This document shows, piece by piece, positions 1-7,765 of a stretch of DNA of 15,694 bases (position 1 is the first letter of the stretch; each line of letters begins with the position of its first letter). The stretch spans positions 1 through 15,694 of the forward strand of contig JAFZMA010000227.1 of NCBI GenBank assembly GCA_017551215.1, in the 5' to 3' direction. The notes below the pieces were generated by a model, which saw only the letters and a list, made by a program, of their open reading frames with translations, did not search any database and was not told where the DNA came from. A program made the position numbers and the translations under genes. Origin of the DNA: Bacteroidales bacterium. Its GTDB lineage: Bacteria > Bacteroidota > Bacteroidia > Bacteroidales > UBA932.

Positions 1-102
1 AAGGTGTTTTCTATGCAAAAATACGGAAATATGGGCAGGAAATACCCTGTCGCGGAGAAAAATCCTTATATTTATATCAGAATTCTAATTGTTTGCTACA
101 CT

Positions 103-957
103 ATGAGAAAATTGGTCTTTACTTCTGTTTTGCTTTTTTTGACGGGTTTTTCCTGCTTTGCCGAGGGTGTTCTGGAGAAAGAGGATACGTTGAAAGTGGC
201 TGCAATTCCCGATGACAGTTACTATGAACAGACTCAAAAGCAGAGATTTCCGGTGTTTGGACAGTTCAAGGAGACTTATTTCATTACTGGAATTCCAACC
301 AATACCGCTTCTGTAGACAAGCACAATGCGGATATCCGCTTTCAGGTGAGCCTTGCCCTCAGATTGGCCAGGACAGAAAACGTGGATATTCTGGGTACCT
401 ATACGGAAAACGGAGTGTGGAATGTTTATGACAAGTCCAACCCGCTGGTGGAAAACGCCTTTAGTCCAGGACTGTGCGTGTATTGGTTTGCAGATCCACA
501 ATGGGATTTCATGTTCGGAATAAGCCATCAGTCAAACGGATATGTAAACGAAAAATCCAGAAGCGTCAACACTGCATACGCCACTGCAATCTATTCTCCT
601 GTAAAGGAGTTTCAGATAGGAGGTAAGGTGTGGTACGGTTACTATGAGCATATTCCTGGGCTTCCGCACTATTTCAAGAGAAGGGGTTTCGGAGAGGTTT
701 GGGCAACATACAAGGCCTTTGACAACAGGCTGAATATCACGGCTCTGGTTAACCCTTCCAACACGTTCAAGAACTATAATCTGGAGTGCAACCTGTCTTA
801 CAGGCTTTCAGACAAAGGCACTTTCCTCCCATCTTTATTTGTCCAGTACAGACAGGGTTATTGCGAGACTCTGCTTAATTTCAACAGGTACGAATCTCAT
901 ATTAGGATAGGCTTTGCCCTTGAGCTCAAGCACGGATACAATTCTTCAATTCATTAG
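103..957 (+). CDS. pldA: Outer-membrane phospholipase A (OMPLA/PldA family)
   Basis: The predicted product is an outer-membrane phospholipase that hydrolyses acyl chains of phospholipids misplaced in the outer leaflet. From ATG 103 it has 284 residues, close to the 289-residue E. coli precursor. Residues 1-20 form a signal peptide ending SCFA. The OMPLA signature is intact: SHQSNG followed by SRSVN gives His142, Ser144 and Asn156, the same spacing as the E. coli catalytic triad. A second family block, YRQGYCETLLNFN, lies near the C-terminus and matches the YxGYGESLIDYN block of OMPLA. The reading frame is open upstream to base 4, but only the 103 start puts the signal peptide at the N-terminus, so I chose it. 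No convincing promoter or Shine-Dalgarno site is visible in bases 1-102. A lipoprotein gene follows after 21 bases, suggesting co-transcription. The family call is firm; substrate range is not shown. Confidence 0.88.
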   Translation: MRKLVFTSVLLFLTGFSCFAEGVLEKEDTLKVAAIPDDSYYEQTQKQRFPVFGQFKETYFITGIPTNTASVDKHNADIRFQVSLALRLARTENVDILGTYTENGVWNVYDKSNPLVENAFSPGLCVYWFADPQWDFMFGISHQSNGYVNEKSRSVNTAYATAIYSPVKEFQIGGKVWYGYYEHIPGLPHYFKRRGFGEVWATYKAFDNRLNITALVNPSNTFKNYNLECNLSYRLSDKGTFLPSLFVQYRQGYCETLLNFNRYESHIRIGFALELKHGYNSSIH

Positions 958-978
958 AAATTTATAAAGCGTCATACT

Positions 979-1425
979 ATGAAAAAACTATTTTATGTGG
1001 CTGTTGCCGCAGTGTTGACAGCTTGGCTTTCGGCTGGCTGCAAATATTTCAAATTCACCTCTGAAACAGTGGAAATAGTGGAAGATACCACAGAGATTGT
1101 GGCAGAAGATCCGTCTCTGTTTGACGAGGAGATTGCCGTTGAGGATGGCCAGGAGGTATGGACATCATTCGGCGGAACCTATTTCTTCTGGGGAGACGAC
1201 GGGGCTGTCGTAGTGGATTTCCCTCTGCCTCAAGAAGGAGGAACAATAAAGTTCACGTTTAAAGACGGTGAATATGAGGCAACTGCAGATGAGACTACCG
1301 GAAAGATTGTGGCAAAGGACAGCCTTGGCCACGTGGCTTTCAAGGGGTATCTCTACAATGGCGGCAATACCATAAAGGGCCTCTTCTACGGCAAACCGCT
1401 GGTTGCTGAAGGCTGTGGAGACTAA
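979..1425 (+). CDS. Small acidic lipoprotein of unknown function
   Basis: This encodes a 148-residue predicted lipoprotein. A signal peptide of about 20 residues ends in the lipobox LSAGC, so Cys21 would be lipidated. The start of the mature chain (about residues 24-58) is very rich in Glu, Asp and Thr and looks like a flexible tether. It is followed by a compact stretch of about 90 residues with alternating polar and hydrophobic residues and several Gly turns, consistent with a small beta-rich domain. I do not recognise a family. It sits 21 bases after pldA and 21 bases before the S46 peptidase gene on the same strand, so it is probably part of that envelope operon. No catalytic motif is visible. 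Confidence 0.8.
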   Translation: MKKLFYVAVAAVLTAWLSAGCKYFKFTSETVEIVEDTTEIVAEDPSLFDEEIAVEDGQEVWTSFGGTYFFWGDDGAVVVDFPLPQEGGTIKFTFKDGEYEATADETTGKIVAKDSLGHVAFKGYLYNGGNTIKGLFYGKPLVAEGCGD

Positions 1426-1446
1426 TAGACAAACAATAATCGCGAT

Positions 1447-3513
1447 ATGAAAAGAATACTGATTGCCCTGCTGGCAGTCTTGCTGGCTGTGCCGGCCCAG
1501 GCAGACGAGGGAATGTGGCTTCCCGTACTGATTAACCAGAGAATCAAGGATATGCGGGCCAAGGGCTTTAAACTGAAAGCCGAGGATGTTTACAGCGTGA
1601 ACAAGGCCTGCCTCAAGGATGCTGTGGTGCTTTTCGGTTCCGGATGCACCGGTGAACTGGTCTCAGGAGAAGGCCTTTTGTTTACCAACCACCATTGCGG
1701 CTACGGCCAGATCCAGAAGCACTCCAGCGTGGAGCACGATTACCTGAAAGACGGGTTCTGGGCCATGAGCAGAGATAAGGAACTGCCCAATCCTGGCCTT
1801 ACCGTAAGTTTCCTGGAGTACATGGAGGAGGTCACCGATGCCGTTCTGAATGGCTACGAAGAGGGGATGACGGAAAAGCAGAGAGACTCTGTGATTAAGG
1901 TTAATTCCCAGAAACTTGTGGCTGAGGCTGTAAAGGACGGAAAGGGACTCAGGGCAAATGTGGAGGCCCTATATTACGGCAACCAGTATTTCATATTTGT
2001 TTTCCGCACATTCAAGGACGTTCGCCTGGTAGGAGCACCGCCTTCCTCAATCGGAAAGTTCGGCGGAGATACAGACAACTGGATGTGGCCGAGGCATACG
2101 GGAGACTTCTCCATTTTCCGCATCTACGCAGACAAGGACAACAATCCGGCCGACTATTCTCCAGACAATGTTCCTTACCATCCGAAGAAATTCTTCAAGA
2201 TTTCCACAAAGGGCGTAAAGGAAGGGGACTTCACCTTTGTTTACGGATGTCCTGGAAGCACAAAGGAGTATGTTACCTCTGACGAGGTGGAATACACAGG
2301 TTCGGTATCCGATCCAAAGAAGATAGCACTCAGAACCCAGCGCCTGGACATAATGAAGAAGTATATGGCTCAGAGTCAGGCTGTAAGGATTCAGTATTCG
2401 TCCAAAGCGGCAAACGTTTCCAATGCCTGGAAGAAATGGCAGGGAGAGGAGAAGGGAATCCGCCGAATGAAGACAGTAGAGAAGAAAAAGGACTATCAGG
2501 CCCGGTTCAGGGAATGGGCAAAGGGTACACGTTATGACGGCCTTGTGGACAAACTGGAGGCACTTTACCAGAAGAGAAATCCGTATTTTCTTGCATACGA
2601 GTATTATAACGAGACAGTTAGGAGCATCGAGCTTCTCCAGATAGCGTCCACAGTCATGATGGTTCTGAAGAACAAAAATGCCAAGGATGCGGTAGCGGAG
2701 CAGTTCTTCAAGGATTATTATCAGCCAATAGACGAGGAAATCTTTGTTGCAATGTTAAAGGCTTTTGACTCTGAAATGAACGATGGTTTCAAGCCGGAGT
2801 ATTTTAAGGAGAAGCTGAAGGAGTACGGCAGCGTGGAAGCCTGGCAGAAAGACCTTTACGCAAAATCACTGTTTACTGACAAGGAGAAGGTTCTGGCCCT
2901 GACCAAGGACGATGCCGAGTCAATCAGGAAGGATCCAGCATACGAGCTTTACAATGCCTTTTATGATTGGTACCTGAATACTCTCAGGCCTGTTATCAAC
3001 GATTATAACAGCCAGATAAGGCTTGCTTACCGCGATTACATGCAGGGGCAGATGGACTTTGAACCTCAGAAGCAGTTCTATCCGGATGCAAATCTCACTC
3101 TTAGAATCGCTTACGGAAACGTAAAGGGATATAGCCCGGCAGACGGCATTTACTACAAGCCGGTGTCCACTCTAAAAGGTATCATAGAAAAGGACAATCC
3201 GAATATCTTTGACTACAATATTCCGCAGGCACTCAGGGATATATACGCAGAGGGCGGGCACGATGACCAGCCGGTTTGCTTCCTTGCTACCAACCATACC
3301 ACGGGCGGAAACTCGGGAAGTCCGGTAATTAACGCAGACGGCAACCTCATCGGAATCAACTTTGACCGCGTATGGGAGGGAACCATGTCCGACATAGTCT
3401 ACGACCCTTCCGTATGCCGCAATATTTCATTGGATATCAGATACCTGCTGTTTAATATAGAGCAGATAGGGCATGCAGGGTACCTGTTCAACGAGATGGT
3501 ATTTGCAGATTGA
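1447..3513 (+). CDS. dpp11: S46 dipeptidyl-peptidase, DPP11 type (Asp/Glu-specific)
   Basis: This is a periplasmic serine exopeptidase that removes dipeptides from peptide N-termini. The product has 688 residues with a signal peptide ending AQA (1-19), near the usual 700-720 of the S46 family. The catalytic triad is visible: His83 in TNHHCGYG, Asp220 in WPRHTGDFS, and Ser623 in TTGGNSGSPV. A helical insert (about 290-530) separates the two halves of the chymotrypsin-like fold, as in family members. Eighteen residues after the catalytic serine lies Arg641 (INFDRVWEG). In known enzymes Arg at this place (Arg673 of P. gingivalis DPP11) gives Asp/Glu specificity, and Gly marks DPP7. I therefore infer DPP11 activity. 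Its products would feed acidic amino-acid catabolism. The gene starts 21 bases after the lipoprotein gene and has no Shine-Dalgarno site; the 8-base palindrome ATCGCGAT directly precedes the ATG. Confidence 0.93.
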   Translation: MKRILIALLAVLLAVPAQADEGMWLPVLINQRIKDMRAKGFKLKAEDVYSVNKACLKDAVVLFGSGCTGELVSGEGLLFTNHHCGYGQIQKHSSVEHDYLKDGFWAMSRDKELPNPGLTVSFLEYMEEVTDAVLNGYEEGMTEKQRDSVIKVNSQKLVAEAVKDGKGLRANVEALYYGNQYFIFVFRTFKDVRLVGAPPSSIGKFGGDTDNWMWPRHTGDFSIFRIYADKDNNPADYSPDNVPYHPKKFFKISTKGVKEGDFTFVYGCPGSTKEYVTSDEVEYTGSVSDPKKIALRTQRLDIMKKYMAQSQAVRIQYSSKAANVSNAWKKWQGEEKGIRRMKTVEKKKDYQARFREWAKGTRYDGLVDKLEALYQKRNPYFLAYEYYNETVRSIELLQIASTVMMVLKNKNAKDAVAEQFFKDYYQPIDEEIFVAMLKAFDSEMNDGFKPEYFKEKLKEYGSVEAWQKDLYAKSLFTDKEKVLALTKDDAESIRKDPAYELYNAFYDWYLNTLRPVINDYNSQIRLAYRDYMQGQMDFEPQKQFYPDANLTLRIAYGNVKGYSPADGIYYKPVSTLKGIIEKDNPNIFDYNIPQALRDIYAEGGHDDQPVCFLATNHTTGGNSGSPVINADGNLIGINFDRVWEGTMSDIVYDPSVCRNISLDIRYLLFNIEQIGHAGYLFNEMVFAD

Positions 3514-3531
3514 TCTTGGACTTTAGACCTC

Positions 3532-4608
3532 ATGAAGAAATTCCTTTTGGCTTTGCTCTTGAGCGCGTTTTGCATCTCTCCGGTTTTCTCCCAGAGTGGG
3601 GAGGGAGGTGGAGTGTCAAAAATCAAATCGCTGAGGAATAAGCTAGTCAACTATCTGGAATCCAGAGAGCTTAAAGGTGTAGACACCAATTATGTGGGCG
3701 TGCCGGAAAAGAAGTGGTCAGTATTTGCCAACACTTATTTTTCCCAGTTTGACTTTGACCTCAGGAGTAATGCCATGTCGGAAGAAGTGGCCGGGACAGA
3801 GGGCAAGAAGATAGGCCGCGTAACCGTGGACCTGTTTTCCAGAGTGGAGAATCAGGTTTCTGTGGGACTGTATTTTATGGGATATGGCCTGAGTTATTCC
3901 CAGGATTTGAGCAAGGGTTACAAGAAAGACTGGTCTTTCACAATGTATTCGTCTCCAGTGGGGGGCGAGTTCCGTTACCATACCACCAACAGGATTCATG
4001 GCAAACTTGCAGCCAAGAACCTGGGACTCAAGTTCAATGTGATGGAGGGGGATGCAAAAATGGAAAATTTCCTGCTCAACGCCTATTATGTATTCAATCC
4101 CACACAGTTTTCCTATTCCTCGGCGATGAGCTATTCCCAAATCCAGAAGAAGAGCGCAGGGAGTGTTTTAGGGGGCTTTACCTTCAATCAGACCAGGATT
4201 ACTGCTTACGATCCCGTTTTGATTGGTCTGATGGGCGGGGTGAACAAAATCTATCTCCGCCGCTTTTCAATAGGTGCCGGTTATGCTTACAACTGGGTTC
4301 CGTTCAAGGGGTTGACTCTCCATTTTTCCGGAGTTCCCATGCTTCTGGTCACTACCAAATCCGCAACCAGGAACACAGGCGAGGAGTGGAACCAAAGCCA
4401 GAAGGATACCCAGCAAAACCTGTTCGGACGCAATACCCACATATCCTATAACTACATGTTCAGGACTTCCGCAAGCTATGCTTTCGGAGAGAAGTTCCTG
4501 GCCGGTTGTTCCGGGTTTTACAATTATTTCAGGGTAGGAAAGCACTCTTCCTACTATGCCAGTACAGAAGACTGGAGCGTCCGCTTCTTCTTGGCCTACA
4601 GGTTTTAG
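3532..4608 (+). CDS. Outer-membrane beta-barrel protein, DUF4421-like
   Basis: The product has 358 residues with a signal peptide ending PVFS (1-20). The mature protein begins with a short polar helix. Then comes GVDTNYVGVPEKKWSVF, a stretch I associate with the Bacteroidota DUF4421 family. The rest is a series of amphipathic, aromatic-rich strands separated by Gly/Asn turns, and the chain ends in Phe (FFLAYRF), as expected for an outer-membrane barrel recognised by the BAM machinery. No catalytic function is known for the family and none is visible here. It is the last gene of the plus-strand group that begins with pldA, 18 bases after the peptidase gene. Its TAG stop overlaps the stop codon of the convergent gene on the minus strand. 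The barrel call is solid; the DUF number is from memory of the family motif. Confidence 0.78.
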   Translation: MKKFLLALLLSAFCISPVFSQSGEGGGVSKIKSLRNKLVNYLESRELKGVDTNYVGVPEKKWSVFANTYFSQFDFDLRSNAMSEEVAGTEGKKIGRVTVDLFSRVENQVSVGLYFMGYGLSYSQDLSKGYKKDWSFTMYSSPVGGEFRYHTTNRIHGKLAAKNLGLKFNVMEGDAKMENFLLNAYYVFNPTQFSYSSAMSYSQIQKKSAGSVLGGFTFNQTRITAYDPVLIGLMGGVNKIYLRRFSIGAGYAYNWVPFKGLTLHFSGVPMLLVTTKSATRNTGEEWNQSQKDTQQNLFGRNTHISYNYMFRTSASYAFGEKFLAGCSGFYNYFRVGKHSSYYASTEDWSVRFFLAYRF

Positions 4609-6017
4609 CGGGAACGTTTGAACGGATTCCTTGTCAGAAGATAGTTAACCCCAAATACGATTTGTGTATTGGCTTCATACACAGGTATGAGCTGCGGAGT
4701 CATATTGTAGTAGTAGCTGTCCGTTCCAAGGAAAACGCTGAATTTCTTGGCGTAGACGTTTACCATTCCTCCTATTTCCCATCCGTATGTTGTATATGCC
4801 GTGTTTATGGAAAAACTCAGCCATTTAAGTGGAGCCGTATTTATGGATAAGCGGGCTTCCGTATAGCGGTTTATGCTGCTGTTGCGCCAGGTTCCCAATA
4901 AGCCTACAGACATCTTCTTATAAAACGGCATCTTGAATTCAGCTCCAAGATTTGCACTCCATGTAAGACCCTGTGTTGTCCAGTTTTTCTTCCTTGGAAT
5001 AAACTCGTACATGCTCTTGAACTTGTTTACCACGCTGTTGAGCACGTGACCGATGCTGCCTTCCGCATCCAGGTTAATGTCATCTGTGGATAGAATCCAG
5101 GTCTCTCCGTCGTTGTATGCGTTAACCTTGTTTTTCCAAAGAATGCCTCCAAGGTCTGTAAGAGAGGCGGATAGGTTGATAAACTCGTTTATTTCATATT
5201 TAGCGCCCAAGTCCACTGCTCCGCCAAATCCGCCTAGACCAACCGGACTCCAGTTTATGCCGTCCATATCCTGACGGTCATAGCCACCGAGCGCACCAGG
5301 TTCAACTCTGTTATGAATGCCACCTCCTGACGCCGTAAGTGTACCTGTTGATTTTACGGCCCATTCATTTCCGTTAAGGTTTGCATACATCTTGCTCACA
5401 TCCATATAGATCTTGTTGGTGCCTAACAGGAACTTGACCCTGGCTCCCACTTCCAGATTCCCAAGTTTGAAAGCTGTGCCGGAAGCAAGTTCGATGTAGG
5501 ATTGAGTGAAGGCAGATACATTTGAAAGGTCATAGATGAAATCATCCTCTTCCTTGCCCTTCAGAAAACTGAACAGATTGTATGGCAATCTTGCAACGGT
5601 GTTGTTTCTCCAGTTGATTTCAAATGTCTGGAAAATATCCTTTCCCTTGAAACTGGTCCAAAAACCGGTGGATGCGATATTGTGGTTTTCGTAGACACTC
5701 AGCTTGTTTATCGGGTGTATTCTGGACAGGAATTCCTCCTTGTCCACAGACTTGTGCATGAAAGTCACCAGTTCCCCATCGTGACGATAGAAGAAAGTGG
5801 AAACCCCTACATTGCTGTTGGAGCCGGCATTAACACTTGATATAAGCCCCCCAATGAAGTTCTTCTTAGTGGTGAAGGCAGGGTTTAAACGGTATGAATA
5901 GGTGTAGTTGTCAATAAAATAAGCACTTTGGAGATCCTGCCCCTCGAGAGTTGGAGATAATGCGCAGACAAAAACTGCGGCCAGGACAAACTTTATATGC
6001 GAGACTTTAAAAACCAT
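4605..6017 (-). CDS. Outer-membrane protein, DUF5723-like
   Basis: The product has 470 residues from ATG 6017. The frame can also open at TTG 6023, but the ATG directly precedes a good signal peptide ending near LEG-QD. The mature N-terminus (SAYFIDNYTYSYRLNPAF) resembles the opening of the Bacteroidota DUF5723 family. It is followed by long amphipathic Gly- and aromatic-rich strands typical of a large outer-membrane barrel of the PorV/FadL type. Function is unknown. The gene lies 21 bases downstream of a lipoprotein gene on the same strand, so the two are probably an outer-membrane barrel and lipoprotein pair. Its TAA stop shares bases with the TAG of the convergent DUF4421-like gene, so no separate terminator exists between them. 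The family assignment rests on motif memory, the outer-membrane location on the strand pattern. Confidence 0.75.
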   Translation of the reverse strand: MVFKVSHIKFVLAAVFVCALSPTLEGQDLQSAYFIDNYTYSYRLNPAFTTKKNFIGGLISSVNAGSNSNVGVSTFFYRHDGELVTFMHKSVDKEEFLSRIHPINKLSVYENHNIASTGFWTSFKGKDIFQTFEINWRNNTVARLPYNLFSFLKGKEEDDFIYDLSNVSAFTQSYIELASGTAFKLGNLEVGARVKFLLGTNKIYMDVSKMYANLNGNEWAVKSTGTLTASGGGIHNRVEPGALGGYDRQDMDGINWSPVGLGGFGGAVDLGAKYEINEFINLSASLTDLGGILWKNKVNAYNDGETWILSTDDINLDAEGSIGHVLNSVVNKFKSMYEFIPRKKNWTTQGLTWSANLGAEFKMPFYKKMSVGLLGTWRNSSINRYTEARLSINTAPLKWLSFSINTAYTTYGWEIGGMVNVYAKKFSVFLGTDSYYYNMTPQLIPVYEANTQIVFGVNYLLTRNPFKRSR

Positions 6018-6038
6018 TTTCAAGGTGTTTTTCAGAAC

Positions 6039-6719
6039 TTACTCGTCTTGATTATTATTCTTCTTGACATTGAAAGTAATGCCTTCAGGGAGCTGGAGCC
6101 TTACATCTTTGAGAGCAAGCCCCGCACCGCTGTTAACCTCGGTAACTGAGGATGGCATCTGCTTTACTTTCAGAATAATATTAAATCCGTCAAAACCTAT
6201 TCCTTCTTGATTGAGATTGGAAGAGATGTTGATAACAGCATCTCCGTAACCTGGTTCGGAATCTGTTCCGGCAGGTATCTGAGCATCTACAATAGCGGTT
6301 ATTCCCTGTACCGGATTATGGTTTTCGTCCAGCACGTGGCTGGAAATGTCAAAGGCAAACGGCAAAGTGTTTTTAACCCTGATGTGGAATTTGATATGAG
6401 GTAGAGTGAAATGAACAAGACTCACAAAGAAAGACAGGCCGTGAATCTCATAATGCCCAAGTTCAAAGTCGGTCAGGGTTTCGCCATCAGAGTCATAAAG
6501 ATAATTACCCTCTTCGTTTTCGTTGAAATAATTCTTTGCTGTCTTGCTTAGAAGGTCGCCTATTTTAATGGTAGGGAAGCTTCCAATAGGTACGAGCAGC
6601 TGCTGACCAGTGTTGATTTCGTAATTGACCTCTTTCAGATTATAATCCTTTTCCACATGGCAGGAAATAGATAAAGTCATTGTGGAAAGCAACAGTAATG
6701 ATAAAAATGTCTTTTTCAT
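6039..6719 (-). CDS. Putative lipoprotein, function unknown
   Basis: The product has 226 residues. A Lys-Lys start and a Leu-rich hydrophobic stretch end in SISC, so Cys20 is a plausible lipidation site, although the lipobox (S-I-S-C) is weaker than consensus. The mature part is predicted to be beta-rich, with a core around residues 95-190 (alternating hydrophobics, NTLPFAF, a QIPAG turn). It looks like an immunoglobulin-like or LEA14-like sandwich, but this is only a guess from pattern. The C-terminus is polar (KKNNNQDE). The DUF5723-like barrel gene follows after 21 bases, so the two are likely one transcript and may work together at the outer membrane. A possible promoter lies in the divergent region upstream. 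I do not recognise a named family. Confidence 0.72.
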   Translation of the reverse strand: MKKTFLSLLLLSTMTLSISCHVEKDYNLKEVNYEINTGQQLLVPIGSFPTIKIGDLLSKTAKNYFNENEEGNYLYDSDGETLTDFELGHYEIHGLSFFVSLVHFTLPHIKFHIRVKNTLPFAFDISSHVLDENHNPVQGITAIVDAQIPAGTDSEPGYGDAVINISSNLNQEGIGFDGFNIILKVKQMPSSVTEVNSGAGLALKDVRLQLPEGITFNVKKNNNQDE

Positions 6720-6754
6720 GGCTGTATAACCGGATTCTGTACTTGTATTAAGAA

Positions 6755-6788
6755 CAAAAATAGTGATAATTTGAAATAAAAGGTCAAA
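6755..6788 (-). promoter_or_regulatory. Possible Bacteroidota promoter for the lipoprotein/DUF5723-like pair
   Basis: On the minus strand, bases 6762-6755 read TATTTTTG, an exact match to the -7 consensus TAnnTTTG. A TTTG stands at 6788-6785, 22 bases upstream, slightly longer than the usual 19-21. The site lies 35-70 bases ahead of the ATG at 6719. The -7 element is good; the long spacer makes the full promoter less certain. Confidence 0.45.
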
Positions 6789-6801
6789 TCAAGTATCTTT
6801 G
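6770..6801 (+). promoter_or_regulatory. Bacteroidota housekeeping-type promoter for the 6828 gene
   Basis: A -33 element TTTG at 6770-6773 and a -7 element TATCTTTG at 6794-6801 are separated by 20 bases, matching the known Bacteroides consensus TTTG-N19-21-TAnnTTTG. Transcription would begin near 6807-6810, leaving an A-rich leader of about 20 bases before the ATG at 6828. It lies in the same short divergent region as the minus-strand promoter, and the two -33 regions interleave. Confidence 0.75.
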
Positions 6802-6827
6802 TCGCCGAATTTAAAACAAAGAAAAAG

Positions 6828-7748
6828 ATGAAAAAAATGAGAGTCGCTGCCCTGATCGCAGCATTTACGGCACTCACGATGTCGTTTCCTGATTCCCTGA
6901 TGGCTCAGGAGCAGGAAGCGGCATTTGACCGTAACCATGTCTTCGACCTCTACGTGGGCGATATCTTCTACACTCCCAAGAGCAAGGATCTAAAGTCCAG
7001 TTCCAAGGTACTGGATGTGATTGCTTCCGTAGCCGCCGGGGAATTCAGTGAAGACCATGACGGGTATGCAGATGCCGTTTCTGCGGAAATCGTAAAAGGT
7101 TTGTCCAGGGCATTCCGTTTCAAGGTTATAGACAGGGCTTTTGACCCAGACAAGGACAATGGAGAATACGCTCTTTCCATAGACGGTAACATTGCAATTA
7201 TCAACACTACCGCCAAAATAATTACTGAAGAGCATAAGGGAAAGGACGGAAAAGTCAAAAAGACTAAATCCCAGGTATACAGGGCTGTAATTCTCTTTAC
7301 ATTGAGCCTCAAGGATCTCAATGGCACAATTCTGAACAGCAACACTTTCAGCATAGAGAGCAACGAGTCTTCTGCTTCCTGGTTCGCTTCCAGGCAGAAA
7401 GCTCTGGAAAGGGCTCTTTCTTACGTTTCCAACTATGTTGCAAGATATTACGACGAGGTTTATCCTCTCTATGCAGATGTCATAGAAGTTGGCGCAGACC
7501 GCAACAACAGGCAGAAAGAAGTCTATATAGACCTTGGTTATTCACACGGAGTCTATGTAGACCTGACCTTTGGAGTATATCAGCTTTCTGAGATAAACGG
7601 AAGAACATCCAAGCATTATCTCGGCAGAATCAAGGTAAAGGAAATCCAGGGCCCTGATGTAAGCTACTGCAAAGTTGTAAGCGGCGGAAAAGACATAAAG
7701 AAATGTCTGGACAACGGCACTCCTCTTCTTATAATCTCAAGACACTGA
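6828..7748 (+). CDS. Secreted protein with CsgG-like and FlgT-C-like halves
   Basis: The product has 306 residues with a signal peptide to about residue 26 (SLMA-QEQ). The first half includes a stretch near 85-105 (IVKGLSRAFRFKVIDRAF) that resembles the helix-strand unit of CsgG/LpoB-type proteins, where a set of helices is followed by FKVVDR. The last 77 residues (about 230-306) show the pattern KEVYIDLGYSHGV, then VYQ, GRIKVKEIQ and KVVSGG. I associate this with the FlgT C-terminal domain often attached to CsgG-like proteins. No lipobox is seen, so it should be periplasmic or surface-associated. It is transcribed from a strong promoter consensus just upstream and is followed after 17 bases by a FadL-type barrel gene. 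A role in outer-membrane assembly or export is possible but is inference. Confidence 0.72.
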   Translation: MKKMRVAALIAAFTALTMSFPDSLMAQEQEAAFDRNHVFDLYVGDIFYTPKSKDLKSSSKVLDVIASVAAGEFSEDHDGYADAVSAEIVKGLSRAFRFKVIDRAFDPDKDNGEYALSIDGNIAIINTTAKIITEEHKGKDGKVKKTKSQVYRAVILFTLSLKDLNGTILNSNTFSIESNESSASWFASRQKALERALSYVSNYVARYYDEVYPLYADVIEVGADRNNRQKEVYIDLGYSHGVYVDLTFGVYQLSEINGRTSKHYLGRIKVKEIQGPDVSYCKVVSGGKDIKKCLDNGTPLLIISRH

Positions 7749-7765
7749 CCCATTTGAAGTAACCT

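Noticed and set aside
4..102. In-frame upstream extension of pldA to base 4
   Set aside because: It would bury the signal peptide 33 residues inside the protein, and the extension has no recognisable domain.
1439..1446. ATCGCGAT palindrome as an operator
   Set aside because: It is only eight bases, directly against the start codon inside an operon, and no second copy is seen.
4506..4850. Plus-strand open frame over the convergent 3' ends
   Set aside because: It overlaps two solid genes, has no start context, and its translation matches nothing recognisable.
6018..6023. TTG start for the DUF5723-like gene
   Set aside because: The ATG two codons later gives the same signal peptide with a standard start and a normal gap of 21 bases.
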